From: JAKJEP01 sp964580995
GTDB taxonomy: Bacteria; Planctomycetota; Phycisphaerae; Sedimentisphaerales; SM23-30
Assembly: GCA_964580995.1 (NCBI GenBank)
Contig: CAZOMV010000116.1
Coordinates: 1-17,049, forward strand
Direction of reading: 5' to 3'
Length of the DNA stretch: 17,049 nt
The position numbers were made by a program, and so were the translations under genes. The notes under the pieces are model-generated. The model did not search any database, was not told the origin of the DNA, and saw only the letters and a list, made by a program, of their open reading frames with translations. Shown piece after piece: positions 7,492 through 14,989 of this stretch. Position 1 is the first letter of the stretch. Each line of letters opens with the position of its first letter.

Positions 7492-7736
7492 CACGTGTAA
7501 CAATCGTTCATTTTTACCATACTTTTGCTCAACTTTTTCATCACTTTAACACGCTTTTATATCACTTTCTTCATCTTTTGTTATACTTTATTCAACATTT
7601 ACCAACTCAACCTAACCGTCAAAGCTTACCAAATTTCTTACCCATCATACCAAAAATCTTACCCAATCGTTAAAATCGTTATAATCCCTACTTTATTATC
7701 GGACCACATCTTCCAACGTAAAATAAAGACTTACAT
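7492..7736 (+). repeat. Phased T-tract module (bent-DNA candidate), left copy
   Basis: It starts at CACGTG (7492-7497). Nine T-tracts of 3-5 T begin at 7511, 7523, 7534, 7545, 7555, 7566, 7576, 7587 and 7598, that is every 10-12 bp. A 29-bp block at 7591-7619 is identical to the reverse complement of 16111-16139. AATCTTACCCAATC (7655-7668), TTATCGGAC (7696-7704) and a 21-bp block (7716-7736) also recur in order in the right copy. Confidence 0.8.
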
Positions 7737-7754
7737 TCATTATCGTAGCCCTCT

Positions 7755-8132
7755 TTATTCGGAAGCATGATCCTTTTTAATGTCAGGAAAGCCCTCCCCG
7801 GAACTCTTTATAACCAGATTTTTCGTCCATACCCGGATATTATTCAAATCGCGAATCATAAGTGCCCGCCGCCCAACCTCTTCCAGCCCAAGCTCCCCCT
7901 CCTTACCCTTGCGTATATCCGCCTCCAGATCCCAAATATAACCATTTATAATCTTAAGTAGTTGCAGCAAATCCTCCCAATCTATATGCAAAGTAGAAGT
8001 TCTCGTTTTCACCTCTTGAAATGCAGACTCCAGCTCCTTCCGCTCCGCCGCCATCTTTTGGGCATCGATTCTTTCCGATTTGAGTTGCACAATCGAAAGC
8101 CGGTCTAATAAATCACCCAGGTTGATTTCCAT
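7755..8132 (-). CDS. DUF6165-family protein
   Basis: The 125-residue protein begins MEINLGDLLDRLSIVQLKSERI and continues with IDWEDLLQLLKIINGYIWDLEADIRKG and MIRDLNNIRVWTKNL. I recognise this pattern as DUF6165, a small, mostly helical family of unknown function often found beside glycosyltransferases in polysaccharide loci. The start is supported by GGAAGC (8139-8144 on the minus strand), 6 nt upstream of the ATG. It is the third gene of a minus-strand cassette, 104 bp after the glycosyltransferase, which suggests a role in glycan assembly. No signal peptide or membrane segment is visible. No terminator is seen downstream, where the phased T-tract module begins within 20 bp. Confidence 0.75.
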   Translation of the reverse strand: MEINLGDLLDRLSIVQLKSERIDAQKMAAERKELESAFQEVKTRTSTLHIDWEDLLQLLKIINGYIWDLEADIRKGKEGELGLEEVGRRALMIRDLNNIRVWTKNLVIKSSGEGFPDIKKDHASE

Positions 8133-8236
8133 GGTATCGCTTCCATATTAAACACATTTAACTATTGTTATTCCAACACTTAGATAATGTAACAAAACAA
8201 CGCTCTTTTGGCAAGATTCGTATCTCGATGCCTTTT

Positions 8237-9418
8237 TTAAAATTCCAGCGGCGGTGGAGAAGGCCCGCCCCGAAGGGCCTGTATATGCACATCCATATTA
8301 TAATTCCAGACCCGCTGCGGCTCCCATGCCTGGGCTCGCTGCTTGAGAATTTCCAAATCGGGCGGATTTTCCATAACTTGTTCGATCGCGTAAGCAACCG
8401 CCTGATAATCCCGGGGATCCACGCAGCAGCAACCGAGTTTTTCCAGGTCCGGATCCATGTAATACCTGGAATTAGAGGAAGTTATAACCGGCAGGCCCGC
8501 CAGAATACCGGTTAAAATCGACGAGTTCCGCAAATCCGCCCCTCGCTGCAGCAGGCTGACAAAAACATCCGCCGCCGCCAGCCCATCGGCCACCTGTTGA
8601 TCAGAGACATAACCGGTCCAGGTTAAATGATTATGTAACCTCAATTTTTTGGCCAGTTTCTGACATTGTGAGTAATATTTGGGGGCATAATCGTGCGGTC
8701 CACCCATAATCAGGCCGTGTACCGGGCGGCCTTTTCGCCGTAATTTTGCCAGGGCACGGATTAAAATATCAATATTTCTGCCAGGTACGATAAAACCGAA
8801 AAATACCACAATAAATTCTCCCCCCGGCAGATTCATGATGGTTCGAGCCTTTTTCTTGATATCCAGCCCTGGCTGGTGCAAATGAAAATGAGTGCTCAAT
8901 GGAGCACGATATATCTTTTGGGCTTCAATACTTAGATGCTGTGCAGCTAGGGCGTCGCGGCTATTAGTTACAATAAGGGCATCCGCGGCACGTAACAGAG
9001 GTTGATACCGCCAGCGAAAGCAAGGGTGGGAAATAGCTAGATCATGCTGCATCACCACAATACGGGTTTGGGGCGCGGACCGTTTGAGCCGGGGTACCAG
9101 CCGGGACATGAGCAAAGATCCCCAGCGGCTGTATTTAATGGTTGGATTTTGAATGTAGATTATATCGGGTTGAAATTCCAGTATCGTTCGGCAGATAGAG
9201 CCAGTATGAGCTATCCCCCATTTTTTAATTATGGGGTGAACCTGGAATGGCATGGCTTTTTCCGGATTTATTTTAGGATCTGCCGAGGTAAGAATATGGA
9301 TATCGAAGAGATTTCGCCGGCTAAGCCGGGTAACCACTTCATAAATCCAGTGGGAAGTGCCACATACAATATCCGGGAAAGTGCCGGAAAGAATTACAAG
9401 TTTTGGTTTACCAGTCAA
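8237..9418 (-). CDS. GT4-like (GT-B fold) glycosyltransferase
   Basis: The 393-residue cytoplasmic protein has two Rossmann-like halves. The N-terminal acceptor half opens with KLVILSGTFPD and contains PDIIYIQNP (84-92) and HDLAISHP. The C-terminal donor half has VVFFGFIVPGRNIDILIRAL (204-223), LTWTGYVSDQQVADGLAAADVFVSL (265-289) and ILTGILAGLPVIT (301-313). GT4 enzymes transfer a sugar from a nucleotide donor with retention. The usual E-x7-E near EGFGLP is replaced by RGADLRNSSILTG, so the donor site is atypical. The frame has no ATG near its 5' end. TTG at 9416-9418, with GAGGT (minus strand, 9429-9433) 10 nt upstream, is the likely start. The gene follows the methyltransferase by 57 bp. 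The last residues (SPPPLEF) come from a G/C-rich inverted repeat near 8258-8281. Confidence 0.85.
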   Translation of the reverse strand: MTGKPKLVILSGTFPDIVCGTSHWIYEVVTRLSRRNLFDIHILTSADPKINPEKAMPFQVHPIIKKWGIAHTGSICRTILEFQPDIIYIQNPTIKYSRWGSLLMSRLVPRLKRSAPQTRIVVMQHDLAISHPCFRWRYQPLLRAADALIVTNSRDALAAQHLSIEAQKIYRAPLSTHFHLHQPGLDIKKKARTIMNLPGGEFIVVFFGFIVPGRNIDILIRALAKLRRKGRPVHGLIMGGPHDYAPKYYSQCQKLAKKLRLHNHLTWTGYVSDQQVADGLAAADVFVSLLQRGADLRNSSILTGILAGLPVITSSNSRYYMDPDLEKLGCCCVDPRDYQAVAYAIEQVMENPPDLEILKQRAQAWEPQRVWNYNMDVHIQALRGGPSPPPLEF

Positions 9419-9428
9419 AAAAATCTAT

Positions 9429-9433
9429 ACCTC
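9429..9433 (-). promoter_or_regulatory. Ribosome binding site deciding a TTG start for the glycosyltransferase
   Basis: GAGGT on the minus strand lies 10 nt before TTG. An in-frame TAG lies two codons above the TTG, so no longer ATG start exists. Confidence 0.55.
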
Positions 9434-9475
9434 GGTCCATGAGGGGCCGGTATGGGTCTGGAACGTTTTTTTTGC

Positions 9476-10177
9476 TTACTCTTTGTAGCCAACCGCACAA
9501 ACACAGAATCCCCAAAGATTCCATACCGAGGAGGCAACATAAGCCCGGCACCCTTTCAGAATACCGTATATTATAATCATCCCATCGAATGGCAACCGAA
9601 CCCAGTTGCGAATCGTACCGGCTTTTATTACCCGCAGGTTACAATCCCATTTGACATAAGTATATAAACTATGCCGGGTCCAGGGTTTCAGGTGGGTCCG
9701 GTCATCAAAAAAGTTAAAAATATTTCCTTGTTCTTTTTTGAAACCGAACGAAGGGATCAATAAGCTGGTCCAGTTAGGAGCCTCCACATACAACAAGCCG
9801 CCGCGGGTAAGGATTCTATTGATATCCGGCCCTAGTAAAGAAGGATTGGCCAAATGTTCAATCACATGGGTACAAATAACCACATCAAAAAACCCGTCGG
9901 GGTAATCGATTCGAGAGGTATTAAGATCCGCCTTTTGATACTGAACAAAAGGAGGAATTTCCGTTTTTTCCAGGAGATCGATTCCATAAAAGTCACTTTG
10001 GGGATAGAGCCCCTTCAGCATTTTAAGATTCTGACCCGTCCCACAGCCGATTTCCAGTATTCTGCCGGATTTTTTCAGACTCTTGAAAAATTGATGGCGG
10101 GGATTAAAATGAGTAAAATAGTTTATTGCGTAATTTATTAAATTCTTCCAAAACCTGGTTTTCATGGTTAGGACCAT
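9476..10177 (-). CDS. Class I SAM-dependent methyltransferase
   Basis: The 233-residue protein has the SAM-binding motif I LEIGCGTGQN (41-50), an acidic residue ending the second strand (YGIDLL, D67), and FDVVICTHVIEHL (97-109), typical of the Methyltransf_11/23 group. These enzymes methylate small molecules, sugars or lipids; the substrate is unknown. As first gene of a minus-strand cassette with a glycosyltransferase and a DUF6165 protein, it may methylate a surface glycan (inference). ATG at 10175-10177 is the longest start; ATG at 10163-10165 (Met5) is an alternative, and neither has a strong ribosome binding site. C-terminal hydrophobic stretches (MIIIYGIL, AYVASSVWNLWGFCVCAV) could contact the membrane. 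Confidence 0.85.
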   Translation of the reverse strand: MVLTMKTRFWKNLINYAINYFTHFNPRHQFFKSLKKSGRILEIGCGTGQNLKMLKGLYPQSDFYGIDLLEKTEIPPFVQYQKADLNTSRIDYPDGFFDVVICTHVIEHLANPSLLGPDINRILTRGGLLYVEAPNWTSLLIPSFGFKKEQGNIFNFFDDRTHLKPWTRHSLYTYVKWDCNLRVIKAGTIRNWVRLPFDGMIIIYGILKGCRAYVASSVWNLWGFCVCAVGYKE

Positions 10178-10481
10178 TATCGACCACCCAAGTTATTTTT
10201 CATAAGTGTTTTTAATAAATCGGGTTACAGAATTACATCTGGGTTTCATAACTTGCCGTGGATATGGAATTTCGGGAAGATCAATCCGGAGATTTTTTTA
10301 ACATTAAATAAGGTTTTGCAAAACTTTAGATTATGGATTTTTTATGTTTACTACAGGGCAAACCGGAGAAGTACCGATAATATTAGAGTATGTACCCGAT
10401 GACAGATACATCAAACACGACGATAAGAGTGTAAGTATTTTATATTAAATAAGTTGTTGTTAATTAGGTGCCGGAACACTT
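10178..10481. other. Divergent intergenic region
   Basis: About 300 A/T-rich bp between the methyltransferase and the FliN-like gene, which diverge. It must hold promoters for both, but I see no clear -35/-10 pair. It includes a 34-codon plus-strand ORF listed separately. Confidence 0.5.
10344..10448 (+). CDS. Possible 34-residue small protein upstream of the FliN-like gene
   Basis: ATG at 10344 opens a frame reading MFTTGQTGEVPIILEYVPDD and ending SILY before TAA (10446-10448), 33 bp before the FliN-like start. Its composition is protein-like and it is on the same strand, but the ribosome binding site is weak (ATGGA-like) and no family is recognised. It may be chance in A/T-rich DNA. Confidence 0.22.
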   Translation: MFTTGQTGEVPIILEYVPDDRYIKHDDKSVSILY

Positions 10482-10889
10482 ATGGCTTCTGATACTGAAA
10501 ACACGGAAATGGAACAACCACTGCCGGATGATTTGGCTGAGTTGATGCAAACCGAAATAGCGGAGGCAGCCATCTCCAGCAATACACCCGAACCGGAAAA
10601 AACCAATGGCGCGGATAAGAATCTGAACCAGATTTTATCCATAAATCTGCCCGTAATCGTGAAAATCGCCGAGAAACGGATGACCATTTCGGAGATATTG
10701 AAGCTGAACCATGGCAGCCTAATTCAATTTGACAAAGGGGCTTATCAACATTTTGATCTGATGGTCAACAATAGCACCATCGGCCTGGGGCAGCCGGTAA
10801 AAATCGGGGAGCAATTTGGTGTTAAAATCACTCATATCGGTGATATTACCGATACCATCCGTAGTATGGGCGAAACCAACGAATCATAA
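10482..10889 (+). CDS. FliN/SpoA-domain protein (flagellar switch or type III C-ring type)
   Basis: The 135-residue protein has an acidic, disordered N-terminal stretch (about 1-45) and a C-terminal SpoA domain (about 50-128). It contains ILSINLPVIVKIAEKRMTISEILKLNHGSLI, the typical beginning of a FliN domain, then FDLMVNN and GEQFGVKITHIGD. Family members form the cytoplasmic C-ring of flagellar motors (FliN with FliM and FliG) or the sorting platform of type III secretion systems. No other flagellar or type III gene lies in the window. It converges with the secretin gene, 166 bp away. GGA at 10473-10475 and AGGTG at 10466-10470 precede the ATG. I have not given a fliN symbol because the context does not confirm a flagellar role. 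Confidence 0.85.
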   Translation: MASDTENTEMEQPLPDDLAELMQTEIAEAAISSNTPEPEKTNGADKNLNQILSINLPVIVKIAEKRMTISEILKLNHGSLIQFDKGAYQHFDLMVNNSTIGLGQPVKIGEQFGVKITHIGDITDTIRSMGETNES

Positions 10890-11055
10890 ATTACCAGTGG
10901 GATTTTGGTAAGCTGAGGTTTAGATCCTGGGGGAAGCTCAAAACTCTATAACAGATCTCCAGCCTAGATACATCAACGGCTTTCGTACTGATATCAGCCT
11001 AACATCGCGGGGCTTTCCTCGGCGTTAGAATCCCATAATAATCTTTGGGGGCTTT

Positions 11056-14000
11056 CTATTCTCCTGCACCCTTCAGCGATCCGAATCGAAGATCTTCCTG
11101 TTCCTGCTGGAGGATGATCTTGGGCTTGATCAGAATCAGCAGAACGCTTTCATCCTTGACAATCGATTTATTGGTGAACAACCGTTTTACAATCGGGATC
11201 TTGCTCAAGCCGGGAACCCCGATTTCCTTTTCAACTTCACCGGTCAGCTTCTGGCCGCCCAGCAGCAGGGTCCCGCCGTCCGGCACTGAAACACGGGTTT
11301 GAATCTGATTTTGTTGTGAAACAGGTTGCTGGATAATACCCGTTGAAGCGGTATTGATGTTGTCGTTATCACCTCCTACGGTAGTTTGATTTCCGGTAGT
11401 ATCGGTAGTACCCGAACCCGCCTGATTAAAGACAAAAGTTTTCATCTCCAACAATTTTTCCTGGATAACTTCCACATTCAGGATTACATATCTTTTATCT
11501 ACAGTAATAGTAGGTGCAATAACCAATTCGATACCCGTTCCGGTATCCTGTATGTCTGGAGTGTACATACCCACTGCATTACCGGTTTCTGCCTGCATAT
11601 TTCGAACATAGGGTTGTGTAACATAAAAAGTTACCGTAGCTTCTTCTCCGTTGAAAACGGTAACATGAGGGGCTTCCAGGGATCGGCTGCGCTGATGCGC
11701 CTGCGTCGCCCGCATCAGAAAATCCACCTGAATATTATCCAGGAACGAACCGGCCACCGTAAATGCCGTCGGGGTCGAACCGCCCCCCAACGAACCAGGA
11801 ACTCCGGTAGAACCCGGCGTCGTAAAACTGGAACCGTCCTGAGTCATCGGAAAAGCGGTTGTCCGATTCCAGGGACCCGGATTGGTCCTTTCATTCAGAA
11901 CCCGGTTTCCATAAGCAGGATTGATAACCGGATTCCCGTCGGTATCCACGGCCGGGTCATAACCGGCATTGCCCATATTCAGGAAGAAGTCGATATCCAC
12001 CCCGATATCTTCCAGAAAATTGCTGTTGATCACCAAAAACCTCGCTTCGATGGACACCTGCTCACCCAGTGTCCGGCGCAGATCCTTGAGTAGATTTTCG
12101 ATAATCCGGTGATTCTTTTGGGTCTGCTTGACCACCAGTTCGCTGCCGCGGAATACTTCCAGGGTTCCTTGCCCCATCGTTTCACCCTGCTGGCCACCCA
12201 TCATCCCCATTCCCCCCCGCATACCACCCATACCTCCGCCGCCCATGGATTGCATCATATTCCAGTCCCAGCTATTCTGATCCACCGCTCCCTGAATCAT
12301 ATATGTCAAATCGTCGATTCGAGAATAGATATCTTCATAATCTCCGCTACCGCTGCTGCTACCCCCACCCCCACTGCTGCGACTGCCACCACCACCACCA
12401 CTGCGGCTGCTGCGGCCCCCACCACTACTGCTACTGCGACCGCCGCCGCTGCTGCTACTGCTGCGACCACCGCCACTGCTGCTGCGACCGCCCATGCCAC
12501 CACCACTGCCACCACCACTGCCGCTCTCGCTGTCCAGAAGGCCCTCGTAAGCCACACTGCGCCGCCCCAGCAAATCCGCAACATAATACACCTTGGTATA
12601 ATACATGACCGGAAGGTCTTCCTCGGCGGCAATCGTAACTACTCCCTGATCCACCACATAACCAACCTTCACCTCCCTGCCGCCGGACATGTAGGCCAGG
12701 ACACTATCCAGCGCCTTTTCCAGTGTCACCTGACCTAACTGCAACGTTACAGGATCGCTGCGTTCAATACCCGCATATTCCAGTGAATTCCAAAGTACAT
12801 TTATGTTTAATTTGTAATCAATCGCCAGATCATTAAGGACCTGTTGAAACTCCGCTTCGTTAACTTCCAGATCCACCTTCTTGCTGTTGAGATAGGTGTA
12901 CACTTCCTCTTCTGTCCTGGCGGTTGTACCGTCATCTTTTAAATTTTTTCTTCGCTCGGTCATCTCCACCCAGTCTTCCGGAAAATGAACCTGTTCCGAC
13001 CAGGGCGTTGTTGCCTCCCGCGCCTCAATTAGCACTTTTTTCTCCTCCCGGTCCGCCACCCGAGCCTGTTCGGCCTGCTCCCGCATAATCAGCATCAGAT
13101 CCATGTCTTCTTTCAGCCAGGTCGCCTGTTCATTTTTCGGATCCAGTTCCAAAATGCGCTGCAACGTACTGGATGCCTGCTCATATTCCCGCTCTTCTCG
13201 AAAACTAATAGCCTGGGTAAACAAATCCTGGATCTTTTGTTGGCGGGCGGCTTCCGCTCGACGCTGGCGCTCCAGTTCTTCCGTTTGCGCCTTGCGAATT
13301 TGTGTATCGAGTACTTGTCCTTTCCAGGTCTTCTCTTGTTCGTTTAATAACTCCAGCAGGCCGCGGGCTTCCCCTTTCATGTTTCCATAACGCTGGGCGC
13401 CCAGCAACTGCTTGGCCCCTTCTATCGTGGTCAACATCTGGGTTATATCCGCCCGGGCTTCGTCATATTGATTCTGTTCCAGCTTCTTTTGGACCGAGGT
13501 TTTCATTTCCAGAAAAGAGGCTTCGATGGATTGGATCTGAATTCGTTCTCGTGCTTTTACCCGTTCCAGAATGTTCGGACCATTCTTAAGAGGTTCCACC
13601 GCCTGGGATTCTCCCGGCACCGGCTCAGCCGCCGGATTTGCCTCATCAACCGGCTCAACTGCCACAACCACTTCTTCCGTCACTACCGGCGAGGTTTCCA
13701 CCGGAACTTCTTCTGTCACAATCACTTCTTCGGCTGGTTCTGGCTGAATAGGTTCTTTTATCTCCACTGGTGCAGCCGTTTCCGACGGTTCTGTCGCTGC
13801 CAGTTCCTTCTCCAATGCTTCCCTTTCCATTTCGACCGGTTCGGATTCCGCTACCGCTTCCTCGACCTCAGCTTCCATTTCCGGCGATACATTCGCGGCT
13901 CCTTCTTCAACCGGAGTAACTTCGGCGACTACTTCCTCTTGTTCTTGAACCTTTTGGCCAGCCTCAATAATCGCAGCCTGTTTCTTATCGATTTTAGCTA

Positions 14001-14697
14001 AATAACCCTCGACCGTCGTAAAATCCCCACCCCGATCGAAAAATCCCAGCTCGGTTCCGCTGGACTTGATTTCTGTAAAACCTTGTTTCGCCTGGTCCAG
14101 ATTGCCGGCCCGGTAATTCTGAACGCTCTCTTTAAATAATTGTTTATACCGACCGGCTTGTTGTTTCTGCATCGTCTCGATAGCAGCCAATTTTTCCTGA
14201 ATCTTCTTCTGAGTACCTTCCGGCAGATATTTTTTATAGCCGCTGGCTTTTTCCAACTCTTCCTGAGCCTGATCTAACTGGCCTTCAGCCATTAAGTTAT
14301 CACTGGTCTGTAAGGACTGGCTCGCCTGCTCCTGGGCTGTCAGGCCTGTCTGGGCTTCCTCTCTATAGTTTTCAATCCGCTTTTGCTGCGAACTGCTCAT
14401 CGCATCATTAAATTCCGTGCACTGGTCGAGGGTGCCCAGCGCAAGCTGATACATGCTCCGCTTTAACTGGGCTGAGGTGGTATCCAGCAACTCGTCGACC
14501 TTTTTTTGCTTAGCGGCAATCGCTTCCTTACTATTGGCATCCGAAGCACTTACTTCATCGTCAGTACCCCAGCAATTACTTAGGTAGATACCCGGGCACA
14601 AAAGTGACAATATCACTGCACCGGTTACCAGCCCCTGAATCGTCATACGAAAATACTGATTCCCCCGAAAGCCTATACGCCCTTTATGCTGCTGCAA
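11056..14697 (-). CDS. Giant secretin-domain protein (type II/III secretion, outer-membrane channel)
   Basis: About 1213 residues from TTG at 14695-14697, which has AAGGAG (minus strand, 14705-14710) 7 nt upstream. A longer GTG start at 14736 lacks a comparable site. Order of regions: a basic N-terminus and hydrophobic signal segment (about 19-40); helical, TPR-like repeats (about 45-245); a Glu/Pro/Val-rich linker (about 250-370); a second charged helical region (about 370-600); an N0/STN-like domain (VNEAEFQQVLNDLAIDY, about 610-697); a Gly/Ser/Arg tract (about 723-784); a Met/Gly tract (about 814-840); then the secretin core, with VPDGGTLLLGGQ, GVPGLSKIPIVKRLF and ESVLLILIKPKI (about 1136-1195). 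Secretins form ring channels in the outer membrane for type II, type IV pilus and type III systems. The protein is far larger than GspD or PilQ, and no other secretion gene adjoins it, so the system is not identified. Confidence 0.9.
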   Translation of the reverse strand: MQQHKGRIGFRGNQYFRMTIQGLVTGAVILSLLCPGIYLSNCWGTDDEVSASDANSKEAIAAKQKKVDELLDTTSAQLKRSMYQLALGTLDQCTEFNDAMSSSQQKRIENYREEAQTGLTAQEQASQSLQTSDNLMAEGQLDQAQEELEKASGYKKYLPEGTQKKIQEKLAAIETMQKQQAGRYKQLFKESVQNYRAGNLDQAKQGFTEIKSSGTELGFFDRGGDFTTVEGYLAKIDKKQAAIIEAGQKVQEQEEVVAEVTPVEEGAANVSPEMEAEVEEAVAESEPVEMEREALEKELAATEPSETAAPVEIKEPIQPEPAEEVIVTEEVPVETSPVVTEEVVVAVEPVDEANPAAEPVPGESQAVEPLKNGPNILERVKARERIQIQSIEASFLEMKTSVQKKLEQNQYDEARADITQMLTTIEGAKQLLGAQRYGNMKGEARGLLELLNEQEKTWKGQVLDTQIRKAQTEELERQRRAEAARQQKIQDLFTQAISFREEREYEQASSTLQRILELDPKNEQATWLKEDMDLMLIMREQAEQARVADREEKKVLIEAREATTPWSEQVHFPEDWVEMTERRKNLKDDGTTARTEEEVYTYLNSKKVDLEVNEAEFQQVLNDLAIDYKLNINVLWNSLEYAGIERSDPVTLQLGQVTLEKALDSVLAYMSGGREVKVGYVVDQGVVTIAAEEDLPVMYYTKVYYVADLLGRRSVAYEGLLDSESGSGGGSGGGMGGRSSSGGGRSSSSSGGGRSSSSGGGRSSRSGGGGGSRSSGGGGSSSGSGDYEDIYSRIDDLTYMIQGAVDQNSWDWNMMQSMGGGGMGGMRGGMGMMGGQQGETMGQGTLEVFRGSELVVKQTQKNHRIIENLLKDLRRTLGEQVSIEARFLVINSNFLEDIGVDIDFFLNMGNAGYDPAVDTDGNPVINPAYGNRVLNERTNPGPWNRTTAFPMTQDGSSFTTPGSTGVPGSLGGGSTPTAFTVAGSFLDNIQVDFLMRATQAHQRSRSLEAPHVTVFNGEEATVTFYVTQPYVRNMQAETGNAVGMYTPDIQDTGTGIELVIAPTITVDKRYVILNVEVIQEKLLEMKTFVFNQAGSGTTDTTGNQTTVGGDNDNINTASTGIIQQPVSQQNQIQTRVSVPDGGTLLLGGQKLTGEVEKEIGVPGLSKIPIVKRLFTNKSIVKDESVLLILIKPKIILQQEQEDLRFGSLKGAGE
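12349..12531 (-). repeat. Gly/Ser/Arg-coding minisatellite in the secretin gene
   Basis: Imperfect repeats coding GGGRSSS to GGGRSSSSS units, followed by G-and-S-rich variants, sit between the N0-like domain and the secretin core. The DNA is a run of near-identical CTGCTGCGACC-type segments on the plus strand, prone to slippage. Confidence 0.75.
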
Positions 14698-14989
14698 GGT
14701 ATAACTCCTTCTGTGGTGGCTGGGCATGTCCAGCACTGTCCTTTTGCAAGCGTCTGCCTCTTCAACACTTGCACTTCTGCTTACACTGCCCCATTCATTT
14801 TTTTTGTGAAGTCAACAACGGTTGGCCTGTATGGCAAGTTCATCCTACATATTCCCGGAGGCTTTTAGTTTTGCCAGTTTATGACAGATTGGTTCGGGTT
14901 TCAACTAAAAAAAAATATTTCCTTGCACAATTATTTAAACGGGAAAAAATGGGAAAAAAGTGTCGTATTTGCGGGGGAGATGATACAAG
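14698..14989. other. Divergent intergenic region between the secretin and tsaB
   Basis: Holds AAGGAG for the secretin (minus, 14705-14710) and G-rich SD sequence for tsaB (14973-14979). TTGACT occurs on the minus strand at 14810-14815 but has no good -10 at 16-18 bp, and no convincing tsaB promoter was found. Confidence 0.45.
14705..14710 (-). promoter_or_regulatory. Ribosome binding site fixing a TTG start for the secretin
   Basis: AAGGAG on the minus strand is spaced 7 nt from TTG (14695-14697). It lies inside the longer possible frame and marks the probable true start. Confidence 0.7.

Larger units (their letters stand above)
6770..7754. other. Repeat-rich region without a confident gene
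   Basis: Nearly 1 kb between the GH2 gene and the DUF6165 gene. It contains, in order, a GGGGTCAGACCCC palindrome, a C-rich stretch with an AATTCGTAATTCGTAATT module, an inverted repeat around TCCCGAT/ATCGGGA, a 9-bp tandem repeat, repeat copy R3 and a phased T-tract module. One minus-strand ORF of 117 codons is the only possible gene and is listed separately with low confidence. Confidence 0.65.

Noticed and set aside
12109..12738. 209-codon Ala/Thr/His-rich plus-strand frame and similar frames in the same area
   Set aside because: These are shadows of the Gly/Ser/Arg-coding repeat in the secretin gene.
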